A DNA stretch of 64,000 bases from Combretum micranthum (GCA_024138025.1 JAMXBD010000024.1:2480001-2544000), one strand, 5' to 3'. Shown: positions 22,204 to 34,692, numbered from the stretch's first letter. Notes: generated by a model not told the origin, from the sequence alone. Program-made: numbers and translations.

Positions 22204-24234
22204 GTAAGAAATTTCTCAAGATTTCTTCATGTTCATTTACTTAGTATGAGCTTAGTGTGTGTTTTCTAAAACCATGAAGGTTAAGAAAGCAACATTAGGT
22301 TCATGCTTTGTTTTTGTTCATAATCAAATTCCTCTATGTTCATTTATGTTTCTTTATGTTCTTTACTATCTAATATCTATATAGCTATATATATTATTTA
22401 GAGCATATAAGCTCATTGTCTTACAATTTATTTATCTTTCATGCAATTTATTTACTTCATTTCAATTTATTTAATTCAAGTTGATTTTAAGACTAGTCAT
22501 TCTAGTCTTAGACTTGTCCTCATCAAGTCAAAACAATTCTTTTCTTTTTCGGAGACTAGTCTTTTCTTAGTCCGGGGTACCTTGATGAAGCTAAGGTCCC
22601 AATACTTGATTTACTTTATTATTTACTTAAGCTTTCAAGTTTTATGTTCCTTTATATTTTATAGTTATGATTCATATTCATGCATGAACATAATGTTTTT
22701 TGTCTCACAAAAATAGATGAGAAGTGTCTTTCTAAAACTAAAGGTTCTTGTTAAATAAAAATAGGAAATAGATTTCCTAAAAACTCATGAACATGCTTGG
22801 AAATGATTTTTCTTACATAAACAAAAGGTTTTATGAAAACTTATCTTTCATCAAGAAATATTCTTTTGGAATCATTACAAGAACAAAAATTGTCATTTTA
22901 TTACTTTTTGAATCCAAGTTTTGAAAATAAAACCACACTTAAATTTAAAGTGATTACAAGAGTTAAATTTAGAAAAAGAATATTCATCTCAATAACTCAA
23001 GATCTTTCAAAAGTAAAATAAATATTCAATAGAATCTCAAGTTCAAAGTCTTTTAAAACCTTAATTTTTATAAGTTGAGACAACTCCATTTACTTCATAC
23101 ATTTGTTATGAGTCATTACATATAATATATACCTTTCAAAAGTTTACAAAATAATTGAAATATTTATCTTTTCAAATGAGCTTTGTTTACAAGGAAAACA
23201 AGTGTTTGCAAATTCGTGGCTGATTAGTCACTGCTTTTCGGACCCAAACGACTTAGTTTTATAAATAAGCTTAGAAATGCGTAGATCTTTTCGAGTAGGT
23301 AGAAAACGATATATTATACGCGAAATTCCGAGTTAAAATGAGCAAGTTATGGCCATTTTAAGTTGGAATTTCCCCTTATACGATTTTACTACGATTTTAA
23401 GAAAAGATTAGAATCTTCAAGGATAGAATTTCATGAAATACTCATTTTGGGTATTCTTCTTGATTAGATAATCACGAGGAGGATTGTTCGTATCCGAGGA
23501 TTACTACGATTAAGTGGAATTTCCGAACGACCCATCCAATTCAAGAAAGGTGTCATCATGGCCGAGTGAGTTACTTCCCGTTAATTTTTCTTCTTGATTG
23601 TGCTTGTAAAATTAGTTGCACTAGAATTTAAGAAAATCAAAAGAAGTGTATGATAATATGTTGAAGAATACTAAGTATATCGAAACTCGATTTGTTTGTA
23701 ATAAAGTTGTATGTAATTAATATCTTGAAATGTTTGAAATTGTTGATCACTTGAAAGAAGTTAAATGTAACTACTAGACTTTAATTAAAGAAATTATTCA
23801 TGCACTTCATATGTTGAGTCACATTGCATTCACTACTATACAATTGGTGGGACAAGTGTATAATAGTGGTGGTAGACATAACCGGTATATCATGTAAGTG
23901 GCGAGTAGGAGCCAGTAAAAACTACAAAATTGGTGGCTAGTAGGAGCCTGTAATAACTACAAGTTTTTGATGGCGTATAGGAGCCGGTAAGATCTATAAA
24001 AGTGTTTTTAAAAGTTGTGGCTGTAATTGGCCTGAATACCCAACCCCGAATGAAGGGCGTAAATTCATTCAACATATGATTCCCGGAAAGTCATATGTCT
24101 TGTATGCTCACGTGGTTGTTGCATTTCATATGTTTGAATAATAAACTTGATTGATAATTTTCTTCGAGTATGAATTTTGGGATTTACTCACTAAGCCCAT
24201 AAGCTTACACCCCTATAGGTATTTGTATTCTCAG
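22204..24234 (+). other. Predicted leader intron inside the element B LTR
   Basis: Donor CTTTAG|GTAAGA lies ~120 bp after the TATA box and the acceptor TTGTATTCTCAG ~400 bp before the LTR end, matching the plan of LTRs A, C and D. After the acceptor a 31-codon frame (GTPIFVPEVF to LEDLD, stop at 24324-24326) lies in the same phase as the mini-ORF of A. Inferred only from sequence. Confidence 0.35.
23899..24000 (+). repeat. Triple ~34-bp repeat with TAGGAGCC core, 5' LTR of B
   Basis: Three imperfect units share a GGCG- or GGCTAGTAGGAGCC-like head (GAGTAGGAGCCAG, CTAGTAGGAGCCTG, GTATAGGAGCCGG) and an AACTACAA-like tail. The 3' LTR has the same block at about 33086-33180. Confidence 0.75.
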
Positions 24235-24643
24235 GAACACCTATTTTTGTGCCCGAGGTCTTCCAGTATCCGTATACGTTTTATGTTGAAGCTTTTGGAG
24301 GAAATCTACTCGAAGACTTAGATTAGAATTCCTTTGAAATCTTTAATTTTGGATGTTATGAAGTTTATCTCGATCCTTGGAATTAGCGGGGGTATGCCCC
24401 TAAGAAATTATGTAACAGACCTTTGGTTATTTATGATATGATATACTTTATTTCTGGATTCTTGTATGTTTATCTTTACTTGCTTAAACTATGCTTCCCA
24501 AAAGCGTCTCCTATTACCGTGTTAGACGCCTTACATATAATACTAAGGCTTTCGCATGACTAAGGTAGCCATTCTTAAGCCTTGATATTATATGTGGCGG
24601 ACTGCCACGTTTAGGGTACCCTTCGGGGCGTGACAGTTTAAGT

Positions 24644-24657
24644 TGGTATCAGAGCAA
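24644..24657 (+). other. Primer-binding site, element B
   Basis: TGGTATCAGAGCAA, complementary to the initiator tRNA-Met 3' end, eight bases after the LTR. Confidence 0.9.
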
Positions 24658-25054
24658 CAAGTTTATAGAAATAAAGGTAATAGGAATAAATCTAGAATAG
24701 AAAAAGATAGATATGTTTACGAAAGGACTTAGATAGGATTAGACAAGTTTAGAAATTCTCAAAAAGGAGAATTAATGACCTCCCTTGTCCTTTATAAATT
24801 ACTCTTGGAGAAGTTAGAGTTAAGGCCCAATGTTTGAACAAGAAATGTGAAACCCTTGTGGACTACCGTTAAAGTAAGAAGCCTATGTAAGGAGTTTTCC
24901 CTATTAGACAGACTTAGAAGTTTCTTACGATATGGAATGTCTTACGTACCATTACAACCACCCTATGCTCCAAAAAGCTACGTTCTTTTTCCGAAATAAT
25001 AGATGTTTAGTTTTCCCGATTTTCGAGCTTGGAATTCCATAGGACGATTATATG

Positions 25055-25348
25055 CCCACGATGAGCCAAGATCATGGACGAGATAAGGATATTTCCAACC
25101 AACGTAAAGCCAGTCAAGATTTCAAATGGCCTGATGAGAATATCCCTAATCAAAGACGATCTCGCGTAAGAAACCTGATCGAGAAAGAAGTGACGGAAGT
25201 ATCCGATGAGGAGCATGCAGCGCAGACGAAGTTTGATCAACAGGAGCCAAGCACGTCTAGAAATCAACCCTCCCGCAAAGGAAAAAGAATGATGGACCAA
25301 AGCAACTTGAAGCTGTTCGTAACTAAGATGGCTAAGAACGACTTCTAG
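25055..25348 (+). CDS. Possible upstream ORF in the leader of element B
   Basis: A 98-codon frame (from ATG 25052 or the next ATG) lies between primer site and gag: MSQDHGRDKDISNQRK at the start, a basic RRSRVRNLIEKEVTE stretch and a C-terminal KLFVTKMAKNDF. It is hydrophilic and rich in charged residues, with no domain I know. Nothing comparable is seen in element A. It may be chance, or a small accessory ORF of this family. Confidence 0.3.
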   Translation, partial: PTMSQDHGRDKDISNQRKASQDFKWPDENIPNQRRSRVRNLIEKEVTEVSDEEHAAQTKFDQQEPSTSRNQPSRKGKRMMDQSNLKLFVTKMAKNDF

Positions 25349-25758
25349 ACCACCAATGCAACTCCCTCAAGAAGAAAAGATCAAAGAAAGAAGGAAGGAT
25401 CCACATGAGCAATCCCATGTGTCCAACAAGAATTTTGTAACCAGATCGACTTAGGATATAGGATCGATTAGTAGTTTAATTTATGTTTTCGAAAAAGTGT
25501 TTAATATTTGTTGTATTTTGAATTTCTTTGATTTCTTTATAAGATTTTATTCCCTTCTATACTTTTTAATTAAATATTTTGGTTTAAACAAATTTCATCT
25601 CTTGATTTAGTTGCTTAAATTTCTCTTGTGTGATATTTCCCTTTATATGTTTATTTCTTTGAAAATTTCCGCAATTTCCGTAACTTAGTATGTAAAAGAC
25701 TTAATAATCTAGTATTTACGTAAACAATTAAAACAGCCGAAGAAGGGGACGACCAAGG

Positions 25759-27078
25759 ATGAGGCAGGCATCGAATAACCCGCCTGAAGAAGTTAACCAA
25801 CCAGAAGTACCCCCTGTGGCTCCTGCCCCAGACCAGCAAGGCAATCTCCAAGCCACTCTGGGTCAATTAACACAGCTTCTTAATGTGTTAGTTCAACAAC
25901 AACAGAGGAATATGCCACCTCCGCACCAGCACAAGCACCACCCCACAAGCACCCCAAGCATCTGTACATGGACCAGCAGCACCTGATGCTCAATCACATA
26001 CAGCACCCTGCCGCCTCCGCCACCACCTCGACCATACAGAACTTCACTCCCAGATTTTATCAAAAGTAACCGTTACTTTGACGGAGCTTTTGGGAAACCG
26101 ATGAGGCTGAAGATTGGCTCGCGCAGGTAGAACGTCTTTTGCCGCCTATGAAGTTCATCATCTTCGAATAAGCTATGGTACTTATATGTTGAGGTTCAAC
26201 GCCCGCATCTGGTGGGAGTCCAAGAGTAGGGAATTGCCGCCACCTATCACCTGGGACATGTTTCGGAATGAGTTTCTGGAAAATTATTTCCCTGGAAGTT
26301 TAAGAGTAAGGTATAGTGCGGATTTCTTGCACATATCCCAGAAGGAAAATCCATAGAACAATATGAGACGGAATTCAGCCGACTCCTGCAGTATGCTCCG
26401 GATTCTTATAAGTATAGTGAGGAGCTGAAACGACAAGTGTTCCTGAATGGGTTAGATGAGGACTTAAGGATGCGGTTAGAAGAGTTTGACATTCGCACCT
26501 TCAGAGAATTGGTTGAAAGAGCAAGAATTGTTGAAGGGGCCAAGAAAAGGAAAGCTGGGACTTCTGAGAAGAAAGTGCATGTGTTTGGAAGGAAATTTCA
26601 ACCAGGAACAAGCTCCAATTTCCCTTCTAAGAGGTTTAAACCAATTAGCAACTTTAAGGGAAATTTTAGTGGACAGAAGGATAATTCCAAGATAGCAGCA
26701 AATTGTTGGAAATGCAAAGGGGCGCATTACCCGAAGAGATGCCCCTTCTCCAGAACAAGTGTTATTTCTGTGGTGACCCGAGCCATAAGATTCCGGATTG
26801 CCCAAAGAAAGCTTCTACGACTTGTTTCGTATGCAAGCAATTGGGACATTTTGCTAACGAGTGTCCCCAAAGGAATCTCACAAACCGACCTGTTGGATCC
26901 TCGGAGGACTTGCCCCGACAAGGAGTGGGAATGGAAGCGGAAGTCGCTCGGCATCATCTATGCATGGGCTGAGAATTTAACCTTGAAGGGCAATGGGTCT
27001 GCGAGGAGGATGCCGAAGAAGGAGTAGAGTTGGCTGCCCTGGACCATGGAGAGGAGTATGACTATAGCTTGGTTACAG
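25759..27078 (+). pseudogene. Element B gag, frameshifted
   Basis: Begins MRQASNNPPEEVNQPEVPP at 25759. A Pro/Gln/His-rich segment is followed by the gag core (ARIWWESKSRELPPPITW, NEFLENYFPGSLRVRY, FLNGLDEDLRMRLEEF), a basic linker and CCHC knuckles CWKCKGAHYPKRC, CYFCGDPSHKIPDC and CFVCKQLGHFANEC. Frame changes are needed near 25960, 26110, 26350 and 26745. Gag ends at a TAG overlapping the predicted donor (VTG then stop at 27079-27084), immediately before the intron-like segment. Confidence 0.85.
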
Positions 27079-27212
27079 GTTAGCCTCAACCTTTAAAATA
27101 TATGTCTGTTTTGATATCTGTTGAGTATAAAGTTATGATGTATGTTGGAAATAATAGATATCTAGGGAACCTTTAAGGACAATAAGATAGTAACACGCCG
27201 TCTTGAACGCAG
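27079..27212 (+). other. Predicted 134-bp intron at the gag/protease junction
   Basis: TTACAG|GTTAGC at 27079 and ACGCAG|GAAC ending at 27212. The segment is AT-rich, contains stops in frame and is not a multiple of three. If it is left in, gag ends at TAG just inside it. If it is removed, gag reads directly into protease (LVTG|TIQIGDL) in frame. Element A has no such segment. Splicing is inferred. Confidence 0.55.
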
Positions 27213-27961
27213 GAACCATACAAATAGGGGACCTAACCGCTTATACCCTCTTCGATACCGGTGCAACACATTCCTTTGTTGCCACTAGTGTAGCCTTGAA
27301 GACCGGTTTACCTATCACCACAATCACAACAAGTTTTCGTATAAAAACCCCCACCGGTAGTGTGGTGACTACCAAAGAAGTAATAAGGAATTGCCCCATG
27401 AAGATACAAGGCCATGAAGCAACTACCGATCTTATAGTAATAGAAATCAGCAAGTACGAAGTGATTCTCGGAATGAGTTGGTTGTCCATGGTGGAAGCAA
27501 AGGTAGATTGTAGAAATAAAAAGGTGGAATTCATGGGACAAGATGGAAAGAAAGCTACGTTTTTGGGAGAATCCGCAACTTCTAAAAGTTTGGAGTTAAG
27601 TTCGTTCGAGGTAATTGAAGAGGTTGAGGAAGGAGTTGAAAGTTATGTGGGAAGTACGGAGGAGGATAAGGAAAGACCCAACATTGACGACATCCCCATC
27701 GTTAATGAATTCTCTGATGTTTTTCCAGAAGAATTGCCTGGGTTACCCCCAAAACGAGAAATCGATTTTGAGATCGATTTGATGCCAAAAACAGAACCTA
27801 TATCCAAGGCACCATACCGAATGGCACCTGTTGAGCTCAAGGAACTTAAGAAGCAATTACAAGAATTGCTTGACCAAGGATTTGTTAGACCAAGTGTCTC
27901 GCCTTGGGGAGCTCCGGTATTATTTGAAGAAGAAAGATGGATCGATGAGGTTGTGTATTGA
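27213..27961 (+). pseudogene. Element B protease and start of reverse transcriptase
   Basis: Open from just after the predicted intron. Retropepsin motif LFDTGATHSFVA is about 12 residues in, followed by EVILGMSWLSMVEAKVDC. The RT N-terminus follows with DVFPEELPGLPPKREIDFEI, APYRMAPVELKELKKQL and GAPVLF. The frame fails at about 27925, where two bases seem missing before the expected KKKDGS block. Confidence 0.9.
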
Positions 27962-28436
27962 CTATCGAGAACTCAAAGGTCACTATAAAGAATAGGTATC
28001 CATTGCCAAGGATTGACGATCTCTTTGACCAACTACAAGGAGCAAGTGTATTCTCACGCATTGATTTGAGATCTGGATACCACCAGCTGAGGATAAAACC
28101 AGAGGATGTGTCAAAGACCGCTTTTAGAACTCGGTATGGACACTATGAGTTCATGGTCATGCCATTTGGATTGACTAATGCACCAGCTGCTTTCATGGAC
28201 TTGATGAATCGGGTGTATAAGCCGCTCTTGGATAAATGCGTGATTGTCTTCATTGATGATATTTTGGTCTATTCTAAAACACGGGAGCAACACAAAGAAC
28301 ATCTGAGAATGGCATTACAAACCTTAAGGGAGCACAAGTTATATGCCAAATTATCCAAGTGTGACTTTTGGTTGGACCAAATATCTTTTCTAGGACATGT
28401 TATCTCAGGGAAAGGAATATCGTAGATCCTGAAAAG
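27958..28436 (+). pseudogene. Element B reverse transcriptase core
   Basis: Continues [53 protein letters not shown] and the catalytic [11 protein letters not shown], then [19 protein letters not shown]. One-base losses near 27975 and 28424 break it from its neighbours. Catalytic residues are intact. Confidence 0.92.
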
Positions 28437-29260
28437 ATTAAGGCCGTAATGGAATGGAAACAACCAAGGACGGTGACTGAGATTAGAAGTTTTCTTGGAT
28501 TAGCTGGCTATTACAGGAAGTTTGTGCAAGATTTCTCAAAAATAGCTAAGCCACTAACTCAGTTGACCCAGAAGAATGAAAGATTCATTTGGAATGAGAA
28601 GAGGGAACAAAGTTTCCAAGAGTTAAAGCAAATTGGTATCTGCTCCAATTTTAACCTTACCGATCCAGAAAAGCCATATACCGTCCATAGTGATGCGTCA
28701 AGAAATGGCTTAGGATGTGTGCTTATGCAAGAAGGGAAGTAATTGCTTATGCTTCACGGCAGTTGAGGCCGCATGAACAAAATTACCCGACGCATGATCT
28801 TGAGTTAGCCGCAGTTGTCTTGCTCTCAAGCTTTGGAGGCACTACTATATGGACAGAGATGCGAGATTTATACGGACCATAAGAGCCTCAAGTATTTATT
28901 ACACAAAAGGAATTGAATATGAGGCAAAGGAGATGGTTGGAGTTGATCAAAGACTATGATCTTGGAATAAATTATTGCCCTGGAAGAGTGAATGCGGTAG
29001 CAGACGCTTTGAGTCGGAAGAACCATGGAGAAGTTGCAGCCATGCTCACAACTCAAAAAGAACTTATAAAGGAATTCGAGAGATTGAGCATGAATTTGTG
29101 GGGCAAAGTGCGGAAATAGAAATTTCCCATTTGGTAATGGAGCCAACCCTGATCGATAGAATCAAAGAATCTCAACGATATGATGAAGTCATACAAAAGT
29201 TGAAAAGTGAGATACAGGGAGGAAGGTATGACGATTTTGAGATAGATGAGGAGATGTAGT
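28437..29260 (+). pseudogene. Element B RT thumb and RNase H
   Basis: Reads [15 protein letters not shown], then RNase H with [16 protein letters not shown], a broken stretch near 28740-28910 (at least three one-base losses around the YTDHKSL region) and [11 protein letters not shown] linker toward integrase follows ([16 protein letters not shown]), with a further frameshift near 29110. Confidence 0.85.
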
Positions 29261-30620
29261 AAGAATGAAGGGAAGATTATGTGTACCAAATGATGAGGAG
29301 ATGAAAAAGGAAATAATGGATGAGGCGCATAACTCGGGATATACCATGCCCCGGTGGTACCAAGATGTACCAAGACCTTAAGAGTCGCTTTTGGTGGAAT
29401 GGTATGAAAAAGGATGTAGCTGAATTCGTAATGAAGTGTCCCATATGTCAACAAGTAAAGATTGAACACCAAAGGCCAGGAGGACTTTTGAAACCATTGG
29501 CCATACCAGAATGGAAATGGGACCAAATTACCATGGATTTCGTATGTGGATTGCCCCGAACATCAGCAGATATGATGCCATATGGGTAATTGTGGATCGA
29601 CTTACCAAGTCAGCACACTTCATCCCCATCAACATGACCTACTCGATGGAAAAGTTGGCCCGGCTATATGTAAGGGAGATTGTGAGACTGCATGGAGTTC
29701 CAGCAGGGATTGTATCGGATCGGATCCTCGATTCGTGTCAAAATTCTGGACGAGCCTTCAGAAGTGTATGGGGACCAAGTTACATTTCAGTACAGCTTAT
29801 CATCCACAAACTGATGGACAATCAGAGCGAACTATCCAGACTTTGGAAGACATGTTAAGAGCTTGTGTTATGGAATTCAAAGGAAGCTGGGAAGTACACC
29901 TACCTTTGGTAGAGTTTGCTTACAACAACAGCTATCATTCAACAATTAAGATGCCACCATACGAAGCTTTATGAAGAAGGTGTAGATCGCCTCTATTTTG
30001 GGATGATGTGGAAAATTAACAATTGGACCAGATCTCATCCAAGACGCCTCAGATAAAGTCAGGATTATTCAGCAAAGGATGAAAGAGGCCCAAGATAGAC
30101 AGAAAAGTTGGGCAGAAAAAACGACGGATCCTTGAGTTTAACGTTGGTGATCATGTGTATCTGAAAGTGAATCCGATAAAGAGTATTCATCGTGTACGGG
30201 CTCGAGGAAAGCTAAGCCCAAGGTATATCGGACCTTTCGAAATCCTCGAACGGTAGGAGATTTGGCTTATCGCTTGGCATTACCACCAAACCTGTCGGGA
30301 GTACATAATGTCTTCCATGTCTCAGTGCTAAGAAAGCATATCCCGACCCTGATCGGATTGTGGAGCTTGAACCAGTCAGGCTGAAAGAGAACTTGACTTA
30401 TGAGGAGCACCCAGTTCAAATTCTGGATCAAAAGGTTCAAAAGCTGAGAAACAAGGAAATCCGATATGTCAAGGTGTTATGGAGGAATCATTCGCGAGAA
30501 GAGGCTACTTGGGAAGCCGAGGATGAGATCCGAAAGAAATATCCAAATCTCTTTGAAGAATCAGGTACGAATTTTTCAAGTTTTGAGGACAAAACTTTCT
30601 TTAAGGGGGGTAGGTTGTAA
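29261..30620 (+). pseudogene. Element B integrase and chromodomain
   Basis: Integrase zinc-binding region ([35 protein letters not shown]), core with TMDFVCGLP and [23 protein letters not shown], and a GKLSPRYIGPFEIL-type C-terminal segment. The chromodomain-like end reads VKVLWRNHSREEATWEAEDE and KKYPNLF. At least five small indels (near 29340, 29575, 29730, 29975, 30255) break the frame. The stop lies at the 3' LTR boundary. Confidence 0.88.
30603..30615 (+). other. Polypurine tract, element B
   Basis: AAGGGGGGTAGGT lies directly before the 3' LTR start TGTAAATCC at 30616. The G-run is intact. Confidence 0.85.
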
Positions 30621-33600
30621 ATCCCCGAAATTTTTGGATCCAAATTAAGTTTAAACCCTAATCGGAAGTCAACGGATTTAGTCAACAAACCCTAGTTTAC
30701 CGTAACCGTTTAAGTCCGGCATTGCCGTTTTCTCAAGCCCTAGAAAACGAAGTTGGAAAAATTAGTTGTAATAGTTCGTAATATAGGTTTTATAAAAATA
30801 TCAGTTTCAAAATTTCGAGTGTCCTTTGAACCCGATCGGACATGATTCTTGAAAAACGTGTCCGGAAGCCCGGAATAGGAAAAATATTCCGAATATACCG
30901 TTAGACTCGTAAAAATATAAGATTTCCAAAAATATCAATTTCGTAATTTTTCGGTAGCTAAAAATATCAGATATCGCTTTTATACGCGTATTTTCTTACT
31001 ACCGGTATTTAATTGTCATGTCTACTTTTACATTACACTATTTTCTACTATTCTACACTATTCATCTATCTCTACTTTTTCTTACAACCTATTCTTACAA
31101 CCATACACCTATTTCTTACACATTTTCATTTCCAATACAATTTCACATCTTTCATTTCTTACTTTTAATTAACAAAATAACAAAAAAATAATTTTCCCTC
31201 TCCCAAATAGCGCCGGCCCCTCTCATGCTCATTTTTTGTTTTCAATTATTTAATTAACACAAATTATCTCCCACATTTTCCTATAAATACCCCTCATACC
31301 TTCACTTCTTTCACATCTTCTTCTCTAAAGTTACTCTACAAAAATTTCTCTCAATTCTCTCAAGAGTTCTTTCAAGAAGTCTTCTTAGTTTATTCCTTTA
31401 GGTAAGAAATTTCTCAAGAATTCTTCATGTTCATCTACTTAGTATGAGCTTAGTGTGTTTTCTAAAACCATGAAGGTTAAGAAAGCAACATTAGGTTCAT
31501 GCTTTGTTTTTGTTCATAAATCAAATTCCTCTATGTTCATTTATGTTTCTTTATGTTCTTTACTATCTAATATATCTATATACTATATATATTATTTAGA
31601 GCATATAAGCTCATTGTCTTACAATTTATTTATCTTTCATGCAATTTATTTACTTCTTTGCAATTATTTAATTTCAAGTTGATTTTAAGACTAGTCATTC
31701 TAGTCTTAGACTTGTCCTCATCAAGTCAAAACAATTCTTTCTTTTTCGGGACTAGTCTTTTCTTAGTCCCGGGGTACCTTGATGAAGCTAAGGTCCCAAT
31801 ACTTGATTTACTTTATTATTTACTTAAGCTTTCAAGTTATTATGTTCCTTTATATTTCTATAGTTATGATTCATATTCATGCATGAACATAATGTTTTTG
31901 TCTCAACAAAAATAAATGAGGAAGTGTTTTCTAAAATTAAAGTTCTTTTAAATAAAAATAGGAAAAGATTTCTAAAAACCATGAACATGCTTGGAATGAT
32001 TTTTCTTACATAAACAAAAGGTTTTATGAAAACTTATCTTTCATCAAGAAATATCTTTTGGAATCATTACAAGAAAAAAAATGTCATTTATTACTTTTGA
32101 ATCCAAGTTTAAAAATAAAACCACACTTTAAATTAAAGTAATTACAAGAGTTAAATTTAGAAAAAGAATATTCATCAATAACTAAAGATCTTTCAAAAGT
32201 AAAATAAATATCAATAGAATCTCAAGTTCAAAGTCTTTTAAAACCTTATTTTATAAGTTGAGACAACTTCATTTACTTCATACATTTGTTATGAGTCATT
32301 ACAATAATATATACCTTTCAAAAGTTTACAAAATAATTGAAATATTTATCTTTTCAAATGAGCTTTGTTTACAAGAAGGAAAACAAGTGTTTGCAAATTC
32401 GTGGCAAATTGTCTGCCTTTTCGGACCCAAACGACTTAGTTTTATGAAATAAGCTTAGAAATGCGTAGATCTTTTCGAGTAGGTAGAAAACGATATATTA
32501 TACGCGAAATTCCGAGTTAAAATGAGCAAGTTATGGCCATTTTAAGTTGGAATTTCCCCTTATACGATTTTACCACGATTTTAAGAAAAGATTAGAATCT
32601 TCAAGGATAGAATTTCATGAAATACTCATTTTGGGTATTCTTCTTGATTAGATAATCACGAGGAGGATTGTTCGTATCCCGAGGATTACTACGATTAAGT
32701 GGAATTTCCGAACGACCCATCCAATTCAAGAAAGGTGTCATCATGGCCGAGTGAGTTACTTCCCGTTAATTTTCTCTCTTGATTGTGCTTGTAAAATTAG
32801 TTGCACTAGAATTTAAGAAAATCAAAAGGAAGTGTATGATAATATGTTGAAAGAATACTAAGTATATCGAAACTCGATTTGTTTGTAATAAAGTTGTATG
32901 TAATTAATATCTTGAATGTTTGAAATTGTTGATCACTTGAAAGAAGTTAAATGTAACTACTAGACTTTAATTAAAGAAATTATTCATGCACTTCATATGT
33001 TGAGTCACATTGCATTCACTACTATACAATTGGTGGGACAAGTGTATAATAGTGGTGGTAGACATAACCGGTATATCATGTAAGTGGCGAGTAGGAGCCA
33101 AAAACTACAAAATTGGTGGCTAGTAGGAGCCTGTAATAACTACAAGTTTTTGATGGCGTATAGGAGCCGGTAAGATCTATAAAAGTGTTTTAAAAGTTGT
33201 GGCTGTAATTGGCCTGAATACCCAACCCGAATGAAGGGCGTAAATTCATTCAACATATGATTCCCGGAAAGTCATATGTCTTGTATGCTCACGTGGTTGT
33301 TGCATTTCATATGTTTGAATAATAAACTTGATTGATAATTTTCTTCGAGTATGAATTTTGGGATTTACTCACTAAGCCCATAAGCTTACCCCTATAGTAT
33401 TTGTATTCTCAGGAACACCTTTTTTGTGCCCGAGGTCTTCCCGTATCCGTATACGTTTTATGTTGAAGCTTTTGGAGGAAATCTACTCGAAGACTTAGAT
33501 TAGAATTCCTTTGAAATCTTTAATTTTGGATGTTATGAAGTTTATCTCGATCATTGGAATTAGCGGGGGTATGCCCCTAAGAAATTATGTAACAGACCTT

Positions 33601-33812
33601 TGGTTATTTATGATATGATATACTTTATTTCTAGATTCTTGTATGTTTATCTTTACTTGCTTAAACTATGCTTCCCAAAAGCGTCTCCTATTACCGTGTT
33701 AGACGCCTTACATATAATACTAAGGCTTTCGCATGACTAAGGTAACCATTCTTAAGCCTTGATATTATATGTGACGGACTGCCACGTTTAGGGTACCCTT
33801 CGGGGCGTGACA
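30616..33812 (+). repeat. Element B 3' LTR
   Basis: 3197 bp, same ends as the 5' LTR, with TATAAATACC at about 31282. It differs from the 5' LTR by scattered transitions and numerous one-base losses or gains in homopolymers. Followed by the CAGAC duplication. Confidence 0.95.
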
Positions 33813-33817
33813 CAGAC

Positions 33818-34687
33818 TATAGTTAGTATATCATTTGACAATGCATCAAACAACATTACTGCTATTTGTTATTTGATGCAGTCGTTAAAGCTAATATGCA
33901 ATGGAAAGTTCTTTCATGTCTAATGTGTCCGCCATATTATGAATTTGGCAGTGCAAGCAAGCCTTAGAGCTTGTAGCCTTGAGATATATTGAAAAGATAA
34001 GATATGCAATCAATTGTCTTCGTAATTCATGGAGATTTAAATAGACGTACATGGAGTTTGTTAAGGTACACTGTTTAGAGCAATAGTTGCCTACACTTGA
34101 CTATGTAACCATGTAGAATTCTACGTTCTCAATGCATAATTGGGCATGGAAATGCAGAAGGGATCTAACTCATTTGTATAATACCCTACTCAATCCCTTT
34201 AATCCCAGCATTGGTTTGATGGATAGTCGGGATTGGCAAATAGCACATGCACTTAAAAAAGATTATGAATGCATTTCTTGGCCCAACTTAGTATTTATTG
34301 GGTTCCTACAGCCCCACTAGCAACTGGGTACTTCCCCACCTAGTTGAAATATCAAATGTGCTGAGTAATTACAGTTTCGATCTTGATCTGGCTACTACCA
34401 TGTCTGCAATAGCCAGTAAGCTCCAGGATTATTTTATCCCTCTTGCCCTATTATTCCATGTTGCAACAATGTTAAATCTATGGTATAAGTTCTGTGCAAT
34501 AGAAGCAATCATCAAGGAATTCTATGAGAATATTAGTGTTGTCGATTTGAATTAGAGGCCACAAGTCTTTATACTGCAACAAAAAATTTGCTCAAAGACT
34601 TGTATTGGTGTCATGATAAGACGAATGCATCACCACCCGAACCATAATAATCTAATAGTAACTGATCTTAGGGTTTTTTAAAGAGAA
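33818..34687 (+). pseudogene. hAT transposase, catalytic middle part
   Basis: Continues the transposase after element B: SISFDNASNNITAICYLMQS (the DNAS motif holds a catalytic Asp), then VRHIMNLAVQ, the conserved H-I-L-N-L-like block of hAT RNase-H folds. Decayed pieces follow: HNWAWKCRRDLTHLYN, WPNLVF, and in other frames matches to the DUF4413-like region. Many stops and frameshifts. Interrupted at 34692 by LTR H1. Confidence 0.75.
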
Positions 34688-34692
34688 GTAAA

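Larger units (their letters stand above)
21397..24635 (+). repeat. Element B 5' LTR
   Basis: 3239 bp, from TGTAAATCCCC to GGGGCGTGACA, ending eight bases before the primer site. It contains TATAAATACC at 22081-22090, a predicted donor CTTTAG|GTAAGA at 22204, an acceptor TATTCTCAG ending at 24234 and a triple repeat at 23899-24000. A GCGCCGGCCAC word lies about 70 bases upstream of the TATA box. Confidence 0.95.
21397..33812 (+). mobile_element. Element B: Ty3/gypsy chromovirus (Tekay/Del-like), full length
   Basis: Complete structure with both LTRs (TGTAAATCCCC...GGGCGTGACA), primer site, gag, protease, RT, RNase H, integrase, chromodomain and polypurine tract. It is flanked by a perfect 5-bp duplication CAGAC (21392-21396 and 33813-33817). 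Removing it and one CAGAC rejoins the hAT frame as GMQTIVSISFDN. The LTRs differ by scattered transitions and many one-base indels. The coding region has many frameshifts. Same clade as A, but LTR sequence and gag/protease organisation differ. Confidence 0.96.
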
